Shown in pieces: positions 40,253 through 48,874 of a stretch of DNA of 64,000 bases. The notes beneath the pieces are model-generated. The model was not told where the DNA came from and searched no databases. It saw only the letters and a list, made by a program, of their open reading frames with translations. The DNA is from Fibrobacter sp. (GTDB lineage: Bacteria > Fibrobacterota > Fibrobacteria > Fibrobacterales > Fibrobacteraceae). The stretch lies in contig JAKSIL010000009.1 in assembly GCA_024398815.1 (NCBI GenBank), forward strand, positions 1-64,000. The letters run 5' to 3'. The position numbers were made by a program, and so were the translations under genes. Within the stretch, counting starts at the first letter, position 1. Each line of letters begins with the position of its first letter.

Positions 40253-43156
40253 ATGAGCTTATTGGATGCATTTAAACCGAAGTGGCAAAATTCCAACCCC
40301 GAAAAACGCCTCGAGGCAGTCGAGGAGTTGGATACGCAAGATACCCTTGAACGTATTGCCCTTTCTGACGAGAATAGCGAGGTTAGAGCAGCAGCCTTGA
40401 AAAAGCTGACCGTGATTCCCTCCCTATTGGAGATTTCGAAAAAAGATGCCGAAGCCGGCATTCGCCGTTTGGCAGAAAATCGCTACTTCGAAGAAGTTTC
40501 CAAAAAGCTCAAGAATTTCCGTGAAGTTGTAAACGAAGAAATTCTCGCTCTTGTCGACGATGTCAAAGATACCCGTTTTGCTGAAGACCTGGTAAAGTCC
40601 ATTGGAAATTCCGAACTTCGCCTTGAACTTGTAAAGAGAACAAGCAAAGCCAACGTCCTCGCCCAGGCCGCCATGAAAGACGCCAAGGAAGACGTCGCCA
40701 AGGCTGCCGTGGAACGCATGGAATCGGAAGCCCTCCTCCAGGATGTCGCCAAGAATTCCAAGCACACCTCCGTGCGAAAGATTGCCGCAGAAAAAATCCG
40801 CGTCAAGGAAGAAATCGCTGACGGCGGACGCAAGGCTCTTGCACTTCTCCAAAGCAAGCGCGACGCCCTTATCCAGCAAGCCCACTTCCTCGCCGCACAG
40901 AAGAATCCGCTCGACATCCGTCCTCAATTCGAAGAACTGATGAAAGAAGCCGCCGCTCTCGGCATGGGATCTTCACAAGCCTCCCTTGACGAAATTTACG
41001 CAAGCTTCATCAAGTTCGTGAACGAAGCCGATGCCGAACGCATCGCCGCCGAAAAGGCCGAAGCCGAAAAGCAGCTCAAGAAGCAGCACTTGTCCGAAAT
41101 TCTCGACGAACTCGAAGCCATTCTCAAAGATGGCAACGCCAAGGAACAGTCCGACAAGATTAACGCCATTATCGAAGACTGGCAAAACAACAAGTCCATC
41201 ATGGACAACGCCAGCATTCGCAGGTTCAACCAGGCATTCTTCAAGGCCCAGGACCTCTTGAAAAAGGAACCCGAGCCCGCAGAAGAAAATGTCGAAGGCG
41301 AAGTCTCGGAATCCGTCCGTCCTGAACTGCTGGAACGGCTTAAAGCTCTGGCCGACACCGACGTCAACGAAACGACCTCGAAGCATCTGCACGCCATTGT
41401 TCGCGAATGGGAAAAACTTCCGCTTCTCGAAGGCGAAGACCCCGTGCTGCAGGCCTATAACAGCCTGCGCAATACCATGAGCGAAAAGATTACGAACTTC
41501 AACGAAAACTTCCAGAAGACGATTGAAGAAAATTCCGTAAAGCTCAAAGCCCTTATCGAAAGGGTAAAGGCCTTTGACGAAAACGAAGATTTCAAGGAAC
41601 TGAGCCAAAAGCTCCGCGCCGCATACAACGAATGGAAGGAAATCGTTGGCGAACAAAAGTTCAAGTACCACGACCTTTGGTTGGAATACAAGGCCGCCAC
41701 GGAACGCTTCCAAGAAATGCGTCAGTGGGAATCCTGGCACAACGAAAACGACCGCGCCACCATTCTCGAAGAAATGGAAGCCTTGTCCAGGGAACCGGCC
41801 AGCCAGGATGTCCTTAGCAAGCTCAAGGATTTGAGCAACAAGTGGAAGAACTGCGGTCCGACCTCGAGCACCAAGTTCGTGGAATTCCGCGACAAGTTCC
41901 AGGCTCTGTTTGAACAAATTAAGCAGAACTGCGCACCGTTCATCGAAGAACAGTTGGCAGAGCGTCAAAAGAACCTCGCCAGCAAGGAAGAACTTTGCCA
42001 GAAGGTCGAAGACCTGGTGGCAAACACCGAAATGTTCTGGAAGGACAAGTTCAAGGCCATGCAAGAAATCCAGGAAAGCTGGAAAACCATCGGCATGGTC
42101 CCGAAAGAATCCCTTACCGCTTTGATGGACCGTTTCAAGGCTGCCACCAACGCATTCTACGCCCAGCACAAGGAAAATCAGAAGCAGGAAGACGCCAACC
42201 GCGAAGCCAACTACGACAAGAAAGTCGCCCTTTGCGTCGAGGCAGAAGCTCTTCAGGAATCCACAGACTGGAACGCCACATCGAACAAGCTCAAACAGTT
42301 GCAAGACGCGTGGAAAGCCACTGGTCCAGTACCCAAGAGCAAGTCCGACGACATTTGGAACCGCTTCCGCACCGCCTGCGACGCTTTCTTCGAAAAGAAG
42401 CGCAGCCACTTCGTGGAAATGGATGCCGCCAAGCAAGAAAATCTCGCCAAGAAAAACGCACTCTGCGAAAAGCTCGAAGCGCTCGACATGAACAACATTA
42501 CGAGCGAAGTCATCGAGACTGTCAAGGGCATCGAAGCAGAATGGAAAACCATCGGCATGATTCCCAAGGAATCCATCGAGACCATCAACGACCGTTTCAG
42601 CGAAGTCATCAACCAGTTCCTCTCCCGCTGTGCCGAAACCGATGAAAGCGTGCGCAAGCAGCTCGAAGAAATCAAAAAGCAGAAGCAGGACATGATTGAA
42701 AAGGTGAAGCAGTTCGCCGAAAGCGCAGGCAGTAACCAGCTCGCCGACGCCGTGCGCGACCTGCAAAAGGAATGGCGTGCCCTCGGTTCATGCGGCATTG
42801 ACGACTTGCTCATCTACAAGAGCTTCCGAGAAGCTTGCGACGACTTCTTCACACGCCGTCGTGACCAGCTCGATATTCAGGAACAGGCTCGCCAGAACAA
42901 CCTGCAAAAGAAGGCTTTGCTCTGCGAACAGGCCGAAGACCTTTTGACCGACTTGAGTGACGCCACCGTCGGCGGCGCCATGAACAAGGTGAAACATCTT
43001 CGCCGTCTGTGGAAAGAAGTGGGCGCCGTGCCTCGTGAACATTCCGACAAGATTTGGAAGCGATTCAACTCCGCCTGCGACAAGGTTTTCGCCTTCGGCC
43101 GCAAAGACGAGCCCAAGGATGAACCCAAAGGCGAAACTGCTGCTGAAAACACCTAA
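40253..43156 (+). CDS. DUF349-repeat protein with HEAT-like N-terminus
   Basis: 967 residues from the ATG at 40253 (GGAG ribosome site 6-9 nt upstream; a TTG four codons earlier is less likely). The N-terminal ~150 residues look like HEAT-type helical repeats (RLEAVEELDTQDTLERIA, SEVRAAALKKL). The rest is a series of DUF349 helical repeats with the core W-K-x-x-G-x-x-P (SWKTIGMVPKESLTALMDRF, AWKATGPVPKSKSDDIWNRF, EWKTIGMIPKESIETINDRF, LWKEVGAVPREHSDKIWKRF). Almost wholly helical, probably a long cytoplasmic coiled rod. DUF349 proteins have no agreed function. A terminator follows, so it is a single-gene unit. Confidence 0.85.
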   Translation: MSLLDAFKPKWQNSNPEKRLEAVEELDTQDTLERIALSDENSEVRAAALKKLTVIPSLLEISKKDAEAGIRRLAENRYFEEVSKKLKNFREVVNEEILALVDDVKDTRFAEDLVKSIGNSELRLELVKRTSKANVLAQAAMKDAKEDVAKAAVERMESEALLQDVAKNSKHTSVRKIAAEKIRVKEEIADGGRKALALLQSKRDALIQQAHFLAAQKNPLDIRPQFEELMKEAAALGMGSSQASLDEIYASFIKFVNEADAERIAAEKAEAEKQLKKQHLSEILDELEAILKDGNAKEQSDKINAIIEDWQNNKSIMDNASIRRFNQAFFKAQDLLKKEPEPAEENVEGEVSESVRPELLERLKALADTDVNETTSKHLHAIVREWEKLPLLEGEDPVLQAYNSLRNTMSEKITNFNENFQKTIEENSVKLKALIERVKAFDENEDFKELSQKLRAAYNEWKEIVGEQKFKYHDLWLEYKAATERFQEMRQWESWHNENDRATILEEMEALSREPASQDVLSKLKDLSNKWKNCGPTSSTKFVEFRDKFQALFEQIKQNCAPFIEEQLAERQKNLASKEELCQKVEDLVANTEMFWKDKFKAMQEIQESWKTIGMVPKESLTALMDRFKAATNAFYAQHKENQKQEDANREANYDKKVALCVEAEALQESTDWNATSNKLKQLQDAWKATGPVPKSKSDDIWNRFRTACDAFFEKKRSHFVEMDAAKQENLAKKNALCEKLEALDMNNITSEVIETVKGIEAEWKTIGMIPKESIETINDRFSEVINQFLSRCAETDESVRKQLEEIKKQKQDMIEKVKQFAESAGSNQLADAVRDLQKEWRALGSCGIDDLLIYKSFREACDDFFTRRRDQLDIQEQARQNNLQKKALLCEQAEDLLTDLSDATVGGAMNKVKHLRRLWKEVGAVPREHSDKIWKRFNSACDKVFAFGRKDEPKDEPKGETAAENT

Positions 43157-43178
43157 GGGAGCAACTTAAAACATTGCA

Positions 43179-43210
43179 AAAAGGATGGCTAAACGCCATC
43201 CTTTTTTTTA
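43179..43210 (+). terminator. Rho-independent terminator after the DUF349 gene
   Basis: Stem AAGGATGGC/GCCATCCTT with a 5-nt loop, followed by eight T. The end of the T-run merges with the TATCTT box of the next gene. Confidence 0.9.
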
Positions 43211-43214
43211 TCTT
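43209..43214 (+). promoter_or_regulatory. Predicted -10 box, leaderless start at 43223
   Basis: TATCTT ending 8 nt before the ATG at 43223, abutting the upstream terminator; no leader space. Confidence 0.4.
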
Positions 43215-43222
43215 TGCAGGCA

Positions 43223-44188
43223 ATGCAATACCCTCCTTGGACAAGTGTCAGCAAAGCAGCCAAGCTTTTAAAGGCAGGCGAAGTCGTCGCCATCCCCACC
43301 GAGACCGTCTACGGCCTCGCCGGAAACGCTTTTGACCCCCAAGCATTAGCCAAGATATTCGCGGCCAAGGAACGCCCCACGTTCGACCCGCTCATCGTTC
43401 ACATTTGCGACATCAGCCAACTCGCGGATATCGCAAAGGACATCCCCGAAGCGGCCTACAAGCTCGCCCGCACCTACTGGCCCGGCCCCATGACCATGAT
43501 CCTTCCCAAAAAGGACTGCATTCCGGACTTGTGTACAAGCGGCCTCCCTTCGGTTGCCGTACGCTTCCCGAGCCACCCGGTCGCAAGGCAAATCATCCAA
43601 GAAGCTGGCGTTCCGCTGGCCGCGCCCAGCGCAAATCTTTTCAAGCATGTCAGCCCGACTACGGCCGAACATGTGGCCTCACAGCTCGCCGACCGCATTG
43701 CAGGCATCGTCGACGGCGGTCCATGCTCCGTAGGTGTCGAAAGTTCCATCATCTCCCTAGTCGGCGAACCCACGGTTCTCAGACCCGGAGCCATCACTCC
43801 AGAGATGTTCGCAGACATTCTGGGCGATGTCAAGGTAAAGGAATCCACCTCGAAACCGGGCCAGGCCATGCAAGCCCCCGGTCAGTGCGACACGCATTAC
43901 AGGCCGCAAGTTCCGCTTTACTTCGGTAAAGTTCCCGAAGGCTACGTTCTTCCGAAAAAAACGGCAAGAATCGCGTTCGGCACGCAGGAAGGCCCTATCC
44001 CCGCCACAGTGAATTTGTCCAAAACAGGCGACCTTACAGAAGCCACCGCCAAGATTTACGCATTCATGCACGACCTGGATACGCCCGACTACGAGCTCAT
44101 CCTTGTGGACCCCATTCCAAACACCGGCGTAGGAATGGCACTAAACGACAGGCTGAAGCGCGCCAGTATCAAGCAGTTGCCCGTCTAG
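43223..44188 (+). CDS. L-threonylcarbamoyladenylate synthase (Sua5 type)
   Basis: 321 residues. The N-terminal YrdC-like domain (GEVVAIPTETVYGLAGNAF, KIFAAKERPTFDPLIVHI, PGPMTMILPKKD, VAVRFPSHPVA, APSANLFKHVSPTTAEHV, VESSIISLVG) makes threonylcarbamoyl-AMP from Thr, bicarbonate and ATP for the t6A37 modification of tRNA. The C-terminal ~110 residues after SKPGQAMQAPGQCDTHYRPQ are the Sua5 extension. The ATG at 43223 is preferred to the TTG at 43214 because the latter lies inside the TATCTT box. Confidence 0.93.
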   Translation: MQYPPWTSVSKAAKLLKAGEVVAIPTETVYGLAGNAFDPQALAKIFAAKERPTFDPLIVHICDISQLADIAKDIPEAAYKLARTYWPGPMTMILPKKDCIPDLCTSGLPSVAVRFPSHPVARQIIQEAGVPLAAPSANLFKHVSPTTAEHVASQLADRIAGIVDGGPCSVGVESSIISLVGEPTVLRPGAITPEMFADILGDVKVKESTSKPGQAMQAPGQCDTHYRPQVPLYFGKVPEGYVLPKKTARIAFGTQEGPIPATVNLSKTGDLTEATAKIYAFMHDLDTPDYELILVDPIPNTGVGMALNDRLKRASIKQLPV

Positions 44189-44203
44189 CGCATCGCCTTA
44201 AAA

Positions 44204-44917
44204 CTACAATTCAAATTTTGTATAGTGTTCGCGTACATACTTGCTCGGGTACGCATTAAAGTGCCACCATTCGCTATTCAACGGAGTCCATCCAGCACGC
44301 TTCATAATGGACCTGTAGAAATTCCTGTTGTCCACCTGCTTTTGTGTCAAGCGGCCCGACGCCAAAGCGTCTTCTTCACCTACACTTCCCGCACATCGTT
44401 CAAACGAATCAAAATCCGTCCCCATGTCCAATAAAGTGCCGCTGCTGTCGGCAATGGTCATATCGACGGCCAATCCGAAATTATGCATGCCGCCCTTTCC
44501 GGGCGACGCGACAAACGAGGAATACGGAGTTCCGCGAACGGTCTTGCGGAGCGCCTCCTGGGCGTATATCGGGCGGGAAGCGTCGTAAACGACGAATACG
44601 GCGCCCGGCATTTCCTTTTGCAACAAAGTAGCCGCCTTTTTCAATTTCGGCAAGGCATCCTTGTGAACAAATGCGCGCTGTATTCCGCAATACAAATCAT
44701 GGCCCGTTACGTTGTTGAAACTTCCATAACGCAGGTCCATTTTGAAGCCATGCAAGCGCGTGATTTCGACCATGTTGGAATCCTGGCTCGCATATTCGAC
44801 CCACCGTTTTGCCGCGGTGCAAAAGCGCAAGGGCTTTTCTGGCTTGGGAGGAACAAAAAGGCTATCCGTTTCGTGCGCCCACAGCGTGCAGCACAAGAAA
44901 AGAATCAACAAAAGCAA
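44204..44917 (-). CDS. VanX-like D-Ala-D-Ala dipeptidase (M15 family), exported
   Basis: 237 residues. The N-terminus (MLLLILFLCCTLWA) is a signal peptide, so the enzyme should act in the periplasm. The zinc-dipeptidase motifs are present: VVYDASRPIYAQEAL, GGMHNFGLAVDMT (SxHxxGxAxD type, Ser replaced by Gly/Met context) and NSEWWHFNA (catalytic Glu and third ligand). Its likely substrate is D-Ala-D-Ala or similar dipeptides from peptidoglycan turnover. The start is TTG, two nt after the stop of the TonB-dependent receptor gene; no in-frame ATG or GTG lies upstream. The close coupling suggests uptake and hydrolysis of cell-wall peptides as one function. Confidence 0.87.
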   Translation of the reverse strand: MLLLILFLCCTLWAHETDSLFVPPKPEKPLRFCTAAKRWVEYASQDSNMVEITRLHGFKMDLRYGSFNNVTGHDLYCGIQRAFVHKDALPKLKKAATLLQKEMPGAVFVVYDASRPIYAQEALRKTVRGTPYSSFVASPGKGGMHNFGLAVDMTIADSSGTLLDMGTDFDSFERCAGSVGEEDALASGRLTQKQVDNRNFYRSIMKRAGWTPLNSEWWHFNAYPSKYVREHYTKFEL

Positions 44918-44919
44918 GG

Positions 44920-47271
44920 TTAATCCCCGAACTGGACTTCTACGCCAAACTGGAAGTAAAGTCCCATGCCCTTTGCCATAAAGGGAACAAGATCATAGCC
45001 ATTGTTCGAATTATCATCGTTATCGCGAGTCACCCAGGAACGTTCGCGTGCATTTTCGGAACCGAGGAACTTGAGCGCAGCGACATCGAGGTTCGAGAAG
45101 ATGTTGTCCAGTTCCAGATAGAACCTGGCATTGCGGAAATACCATTTCTTGTTTTGCAGGTCCAAATTCACGCGCACGTCAGTCCTGTACAAGTCGGTGA
45201 ACTCGTGATAATCCTTCAAGCGACGGGTTCCGTTTTCGCGGGTCGCAGAAGTGGACGGCTTGATGGCGTAGTAATACAGCGGCCTGTGCCAAGCGGCATG
45301 GTGCGTGAGTATCACGGAAATCATGGAATCCTTGCGCGGGTAATAGCGGAAATGCGAAAGCAAATCCAGCCTGGAATTCGCTTCCCAGGGAATCGAGCTG
45401 CCTCCATCTAATTCGTATTCGCCATATACCGAGCTTAAGTTGCTCGACATGGAGAAGTGATGCGACGTTTTCCACTCCATCTTTGCGGAGCCGCCAAGCA
45501 CCCAGGCATAGTCGACGCCCGTCACGTCTTTATATTGGGCGTAAGCCTTGGGCATAGGCAACAGCGGATCGAAGTAGTAACGACCAAAGCCCGATGTTTG
45601 CGCTTCAAAATACTTGGAGCGGTAGCCAAGGCCAAGCTTTGCAGAAGTTCCCGTTTCAAGGCGACCCGTCAAATCACCGTCATCGTAATAAGGCTTCCAG
45701 TCGCTGCGGTAAGCGGCATTTCCGAACACGCGCCAATAGGCGGAATCCTTTTTAGATAGATTCTTTTCGGCATCCACCGAAGCCGTGGGGGCCGCTTTGT
45801 GGTCAACGGCATCGGCCACGCCGCCAAGCGAAAGAACATATTCGGAATAGTCCTGTTTCCAGTCAAAGCGGCCCGTACCCGAAAGCACTCCCGTCTCGTA
45901 ATCGTCGCTTTGCGTTCCGCCAAAGTCCGGATACTTGCGTTCCAATATTTGCTGTTCGTAAAGCAAGGCTCCACTCAAGTCGGCACCGAGAATGTGGCCG
46001 TTAAAATTCTTGTCGAGTCCACCGCTAATCGTTGTATGCGTATATTCGTAGCCGTCGATAAAGGCCTTGGCGGCATCCGTGGTGCCCATCGTATTTCTGA
46101 AGCCGGTCGTATCGCGCAGCGTATCGCTCAAGAATTCACGAACAAAACCGGCATGAGCGCTAGTGCCGAACTTGCTTGCGTATTCAGCGCCCACAATCAA
46201 ATACTCCTGTTCGCCTTCGATAATGTCGATGGAATTCACCTTGTCGTAAGCGGTCGAAGTATCCTGCTTAATGGAGTAATCGTCATGGCTGAACAAAGTA
46301 CGTAATGCCCAGGTATTGCCCATGGAGTCGGAACCGTTCAACTGGGCATAAACATCGTAAGCAGTAAGGTCGAAGGGATCGGACGACTTCACGCGACAGT
46401 CATCCACGCAGTCCCCGTCGCGCTTCTTAAATTCCGTAAAGAACTTCTCGCCAAGGTTCTTGAGCATGTCGTCGTCAAGCCTGCGGAAAGCGAAGCGGAA
46501 ACTATCCCAGATAAAGAACGGCGCATCCAGGACGACTTCTTGCACGGTAAGCCCGGCAGCCCCCTTGAGCCCCCAATCCCCCTTGGTCTGTTCCGGAAGG
46601 TACTGCACCGATGTAGCCAAGCCCTGCCCGATAGGGCCGGAACCATAATGATCGTGAATTTCGATGCCACTTAAAATATGCGGGTTCACAATCGACAGGT
46701 TTCCAGGGAATCCCACATCGAGGTGACGCATGTTGGGAATGCGCAAGCGACCCAGATGGTACGCCACGTCACCGGCGCGGGAACCGTCGTAGTACAAAGC
46801 GCTGCTAAAATCCTTCTGTCCCGAAATGCCGGGCATCTGGCTCAAGTGTTCCGTCAGGTCGAAACGCATGCCGGCGGCATCTTCAAGTTTATCCACCGAC
46901 ACCGTGCGTTCCGGTTCCCACTTCACCGGTTCACCTCCACCCACGATGGTGCTCGCACCAAGGTCACGCAGATTGCTCGAAAGCGTCACCACCATGTCGA
47001 GTACGTCCGCAAAATCCTGCAGATCGACATAAACACTGTCGTAGCCTTCTTTTTGGAAAACCAACGAAGCATTCCTGGAATCCACCGTAAATTCAAAACG
47101 ACCATCCGAAGATGTCCGCCCAAGGACCTTGCCCGAACGATAGGTAATCTGCACGCCATCCAGCGGCAAGTCGGATTCAGCCTCCAGCACCACACCCACG
47201 ATATCGGTAGGGGTCGCAGCAAAAACGAAAACGGCACAAAAGGCAATTATCCAAAGAATACGGAAACTCAT
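44920..47271 (-). CDS. TonB-dependent receptor with N-terminal carboxypeptidase-regulatory-like domain
   Basis: 783 residues. A signal peptide (MSFRILWIIAFCAVFVFA) is followed by a CarboxypepD_reg-like module (VGVVLEAESDLPLDGVQITY, FQKEGYDSVYVDLQ). A plug domain comes next (DAAGMRFDLTEHLSQMPGIS, VGFPGNLSIVNPHILSGIEI), and then a beta-barrel of alternating strands. It differs from classical receptors in ending with GVEVQFGD rather than an aromatic residue, and no clear TonB box was found. It probably imports a ligand across the outer membrane; the neighbouring dipeptidase suggests peptides. The gene is divergent from the nitrilase gene. Confidence 0.85.
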   Translation of the reverse strand: MSFRILWIIAFCAVFVFAATPTDIVGVVLEAESDLPLDGVQITYRSGKVLGRTSSDGRFEFTVDSRNASLVFQKEGYDSVYVDLQDFADVLDMVVTLSSNLRDLGASTIVGGGEPVKWEPERTVSVDKLEDAAGMRFDLTEHLSQMPGISGQKDFSSALYYDGSRAGDVAYHLGRLRIPNMRHLDVGFPGNLSIVNPHILSGIEIHDHYGSGPIGQGLATSVQYLPEQTKGDWGLKGAAGLTVQEVVLDAPFFIWDSFRFAFRRLDDDMLKNLGEKFFTEFKKRDGDCVDDCRVKSSDPFDLTAYDVYAQLNGSDSMGNTWALRTLFSHDDYSIKQDTSTAYDKVNSIDIIEGEQEYLIVGAEYASKFGTSAHAGFVREFLSDTLRDTTGFRNTMGTTDAAKAFIDGYEYTHTTISGGLDKNFNGHILGADLSGALLYEQQILERKYPDFGGTQSDDYETGVLSGTGRFDWKQDYSEYVLSLGGVADAVDHKAAPTASVDAEKNLSKKDSAYWRVFGNAAYRSDWKPYYDDGDLTGRLETGTSAKLGLGYRSKYFEAQTSGFGRYYFDPLLPMPKAYAQYKDVTGVDYAWVLGGSAKMEWKTSHHFSMSSNLSSVYGEYELDGGSSIPWEANSRLDLLSHFRYYPRKDSMISVILTHHAAWHRPLYYYAIKPSTSATRENGTRRLKDYHEFTDLYRTDVRVNLDLQNKKWYFRNARFYLELDNIFSNLDVAALKFLGSENARERSWVTRDNDDNSNNGYDLVPFMAKGMGLYFQFGVEVQFGD

Positions 47272-47325
47272 ATATACTAATTTAGCAAACTACAAGCTAT
47301 TGAAGTAATATATTAGATTTAAAGT

Positions 47326-48105
47326 ATGCTAAAAGTTTACCTAGTACAAATGGAATCCCAGCCCGGCAAAAAGAGCGAGAACCTGCAAAAAGCGGAAATT
47401 CTTGTACGCGAAGCACGCCCCGATGCAGGAAGCCTAATCCTTTTCCCGGAAATGTTCGATACCGGCTACATTCCCCAGCAATCCGAAAGTTTCGGGGATT
47501 CTTACAGCGGCGAAAGCATTGGAGAGACTCCCAGATTTTTAGCCGAAATTTCAAGAAAGACCGGCTGCACCGTCATCGGTGGCGGCATGTGTAAAAAACA
47601 AGCGGGAAAGACCAACCATGTAGGCGTATTCTCACCCGAAAGCGACTGTGAAACTGCAGGGTACGACAAGGTACATCCTTTCTTTCCGGAACGAGAAAAT
47701 TTCATCGCCGGCCAAGACATTACTTTATCTAAAATCAACGATTTCAACGTAGCCCCGTCCATTTGCTACGACCTGAGATTCCCTGAATTGTATCGTAGTG
47801 CGGTACTCCGCGGAGCAGACCTCCTGACAGTGCATGCCGCATGGCCCGCCAAACGAAGGGAGCACTGGGAAACGCTTCTCAAGGCTCGCGCCATCGAAAG
47901 CCAGGCATTCGTCGCCGCCGTCAACTGCGTTACTTTGGATGGAATGTTTTCCGGCGATTCGCAAATCATCGATCCGTGGGGCGAAATTTTGGTGAAGGCA
48001 TCCCCTTGCAAAGAATGCATTGTACAAGCAACTTTACAAAGAAACGTTATTCAAGAAGCACGGGAAACTTTTCCTTTTTTGAAAAATGACGTTTTTCGCA
48101 AGTGA
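47326..48105 (+). CDS. Carbon-nitrogen hydrolase (nitrilase superfamily, omega-amidase/YafV-like)
   Basis: 259 residues, with the complete catalytic triad Glu42 (LFPEMFDTGY), Lys115 (YDKVHPFFPE) and Cys147 (SICYDLRFPELYR). The YDKVHPF and DLRFPELYR contexts match omega-amidases that deaminate alpha-ketoglutaramate, but a general amidase is possible. Cytoplasmic. A TAGATT box ends 6 nt before the ATG; there is no Shine-Dalgarno. Confidence 0.92.
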   Translation: MLKVYLVQMESQPGKKSENLQKAEILVREARPDAGSLILFPEMFDTGYIPQQSESFGDSYSGESIGETPRFLAEISRKTGCTVIGGGMCKKQAGKTNHVGVFSPESDCETAGYDKVHPFFPERENFIAGQDITLSKINDFNVAPSICYDLRFPELYRSAVLRGADLLTVHAAWPAKRREHWETLLKARAIESQAFVAAVNCVTLDGMFSGDSQIIDPWGEILVKASPCKECIVQATLQRNVIQEARETFPFLKNDVFRK

Positions 48106-48198
48106 TTCAAATCACACGGCAACTTCTTCGGAACTTCATTCCAACCAAGACGAACAACATTCGTAACTTGTTGTAGTTCAATAAAATAATTTTGTGAC

Positions 48199-48230
48199 CT
48201 GTATCAAATTCAAGCGAACATTTGATACAG
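48199..48230. promoter_or_regulatory. 11-bp inverted repeat upstream of the 46-residue peptide gene (operator candidate)
   Basis: Perfect arms CTGTATCAAAT and ATTTGATACAG with a 10-nt spacer, about 100 bp before the ATG at 48327. The arm spacing gives a centre-to-centre distance of two helical turns, as for a dimeric regulator. Downstream, GCCAAAAGACTACTATTTT and GCCAAAAAAATACTACTTT form a direct repeat (about 48246-48283). Confidence 0.5.
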
Positions 48231-48326
48231 TGCCTATTTTATTTTCGCCAAAAGACTACTATTTTGCCAAAAAAATACTACTTTAGAATATGTAAACATA
48301 ATATTAACAATCAACAAGAGGTTCCT

Positions 48327-48467
48327 ATGACATCTCCATACATGGACAAGCTCAACTACGCTAGGGCCCTCATTCGTGCAGGCCTGGCCCAAGATCTGGT
48401 TCTGAAGATTACCGCAATTTCTCACTACCAGTACGCTCAAATCCAGCGTGAGCTCCTTGCCGCTTAA
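48327..48467 (+). CDS. Small helical protein, unknown function
   Basis: 46 residues from the ATG at 48327, with AAGAGG 6 nt upstream; longer frames lack a ribosome site. The sequence begins MTSPYMDKLNYARALIRAGL and ends HYQYAQIQRELLAA. It reads like one or two short helices with a TAISHYQYAQIQRE segment reminiscent of a helix-turn-helix recognition region. It has an unusually long A/T-rich upstream region with a palindrome, suggesting regulated or strong expression. A GTG-started gene follows after 11 nt. No family recognised. Confidence 0.65.
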   Translation: MTSPYMDKLNYARALIRAGLAQDLVLKITAISHYQYAQIQRELLAA

Positions 48468-48478
48468 GATCGGCCCCC

Positions 48479-48838
48479 GTGCAGTTGATACTTGACATTA
48501 TCGCGCAGCCCGCCACTCATAACGAGAATCGGCAGGCTGCGCTTTTTGCATGCTATAAAGACGGGTCACTCCTCATGGACGGCCGCGATGGCAAAAAACC
48601 GGGCCGTTTTACCTTGACCCGCAGCGACCATTTTCCCTGGAAAACCTTTATAGACAAGCTCCTCATCGCCTGGCAGCTGGCCGACATGAGCGACGTTCCG
48701 CCACAATTTCGCCCCCAAAAGAGAATTCCGCAGTTCATACTCGACGGAATGCCAAACGAAAGCGAAGAGAACCAACTGAAAATTCTCGCGACGCTCCGCA
48801 AGCAGGGATATTTTCCAGCCTTGCCCGAGCGACGCTAA
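48479..48838 (+). CDS. Hypothetical protein
   Basis: 119 residues, start GTG at 48479 (no strong ribosome site), 11 nt behind the small protein gene and probably co-translated with it. Basic, soluble, no signal peptide. Recognisable features are only a polar loop MDGRDGKKPGRFTLTR and a helical C-terminal half ending LRKQGYFPALPERR. Not recognised; it could be a regulator partner of the small protein or simply co-transcribed. Confidence 0.6.
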   Translation: MQLILDIIAQPATHNENRQAALFACYKDGSLLMDGRDGKKPGRFTLTRSDHFPWKTFIDKLLIAWQLADMSDVPPQFRPQKRIPQFILDGMPNESEENQLKILATLRKQGYFPALPERR

Positions 48839-48861
48839 AAGCCACGTTTCCAACCCTTTTC

Positions 48862-48867
48862 TAACTT
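48862..48867 (+). promoter_or_regulatory. Predicted -10 box, leaderless start of the maltokinase-like gene
   Basis: TAACTT ending 7 nt before the ATG at 48875, with no Shine-Dalgarno. Confidence 0.4.
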
Positions 48868-48874
48868 TAACCTC

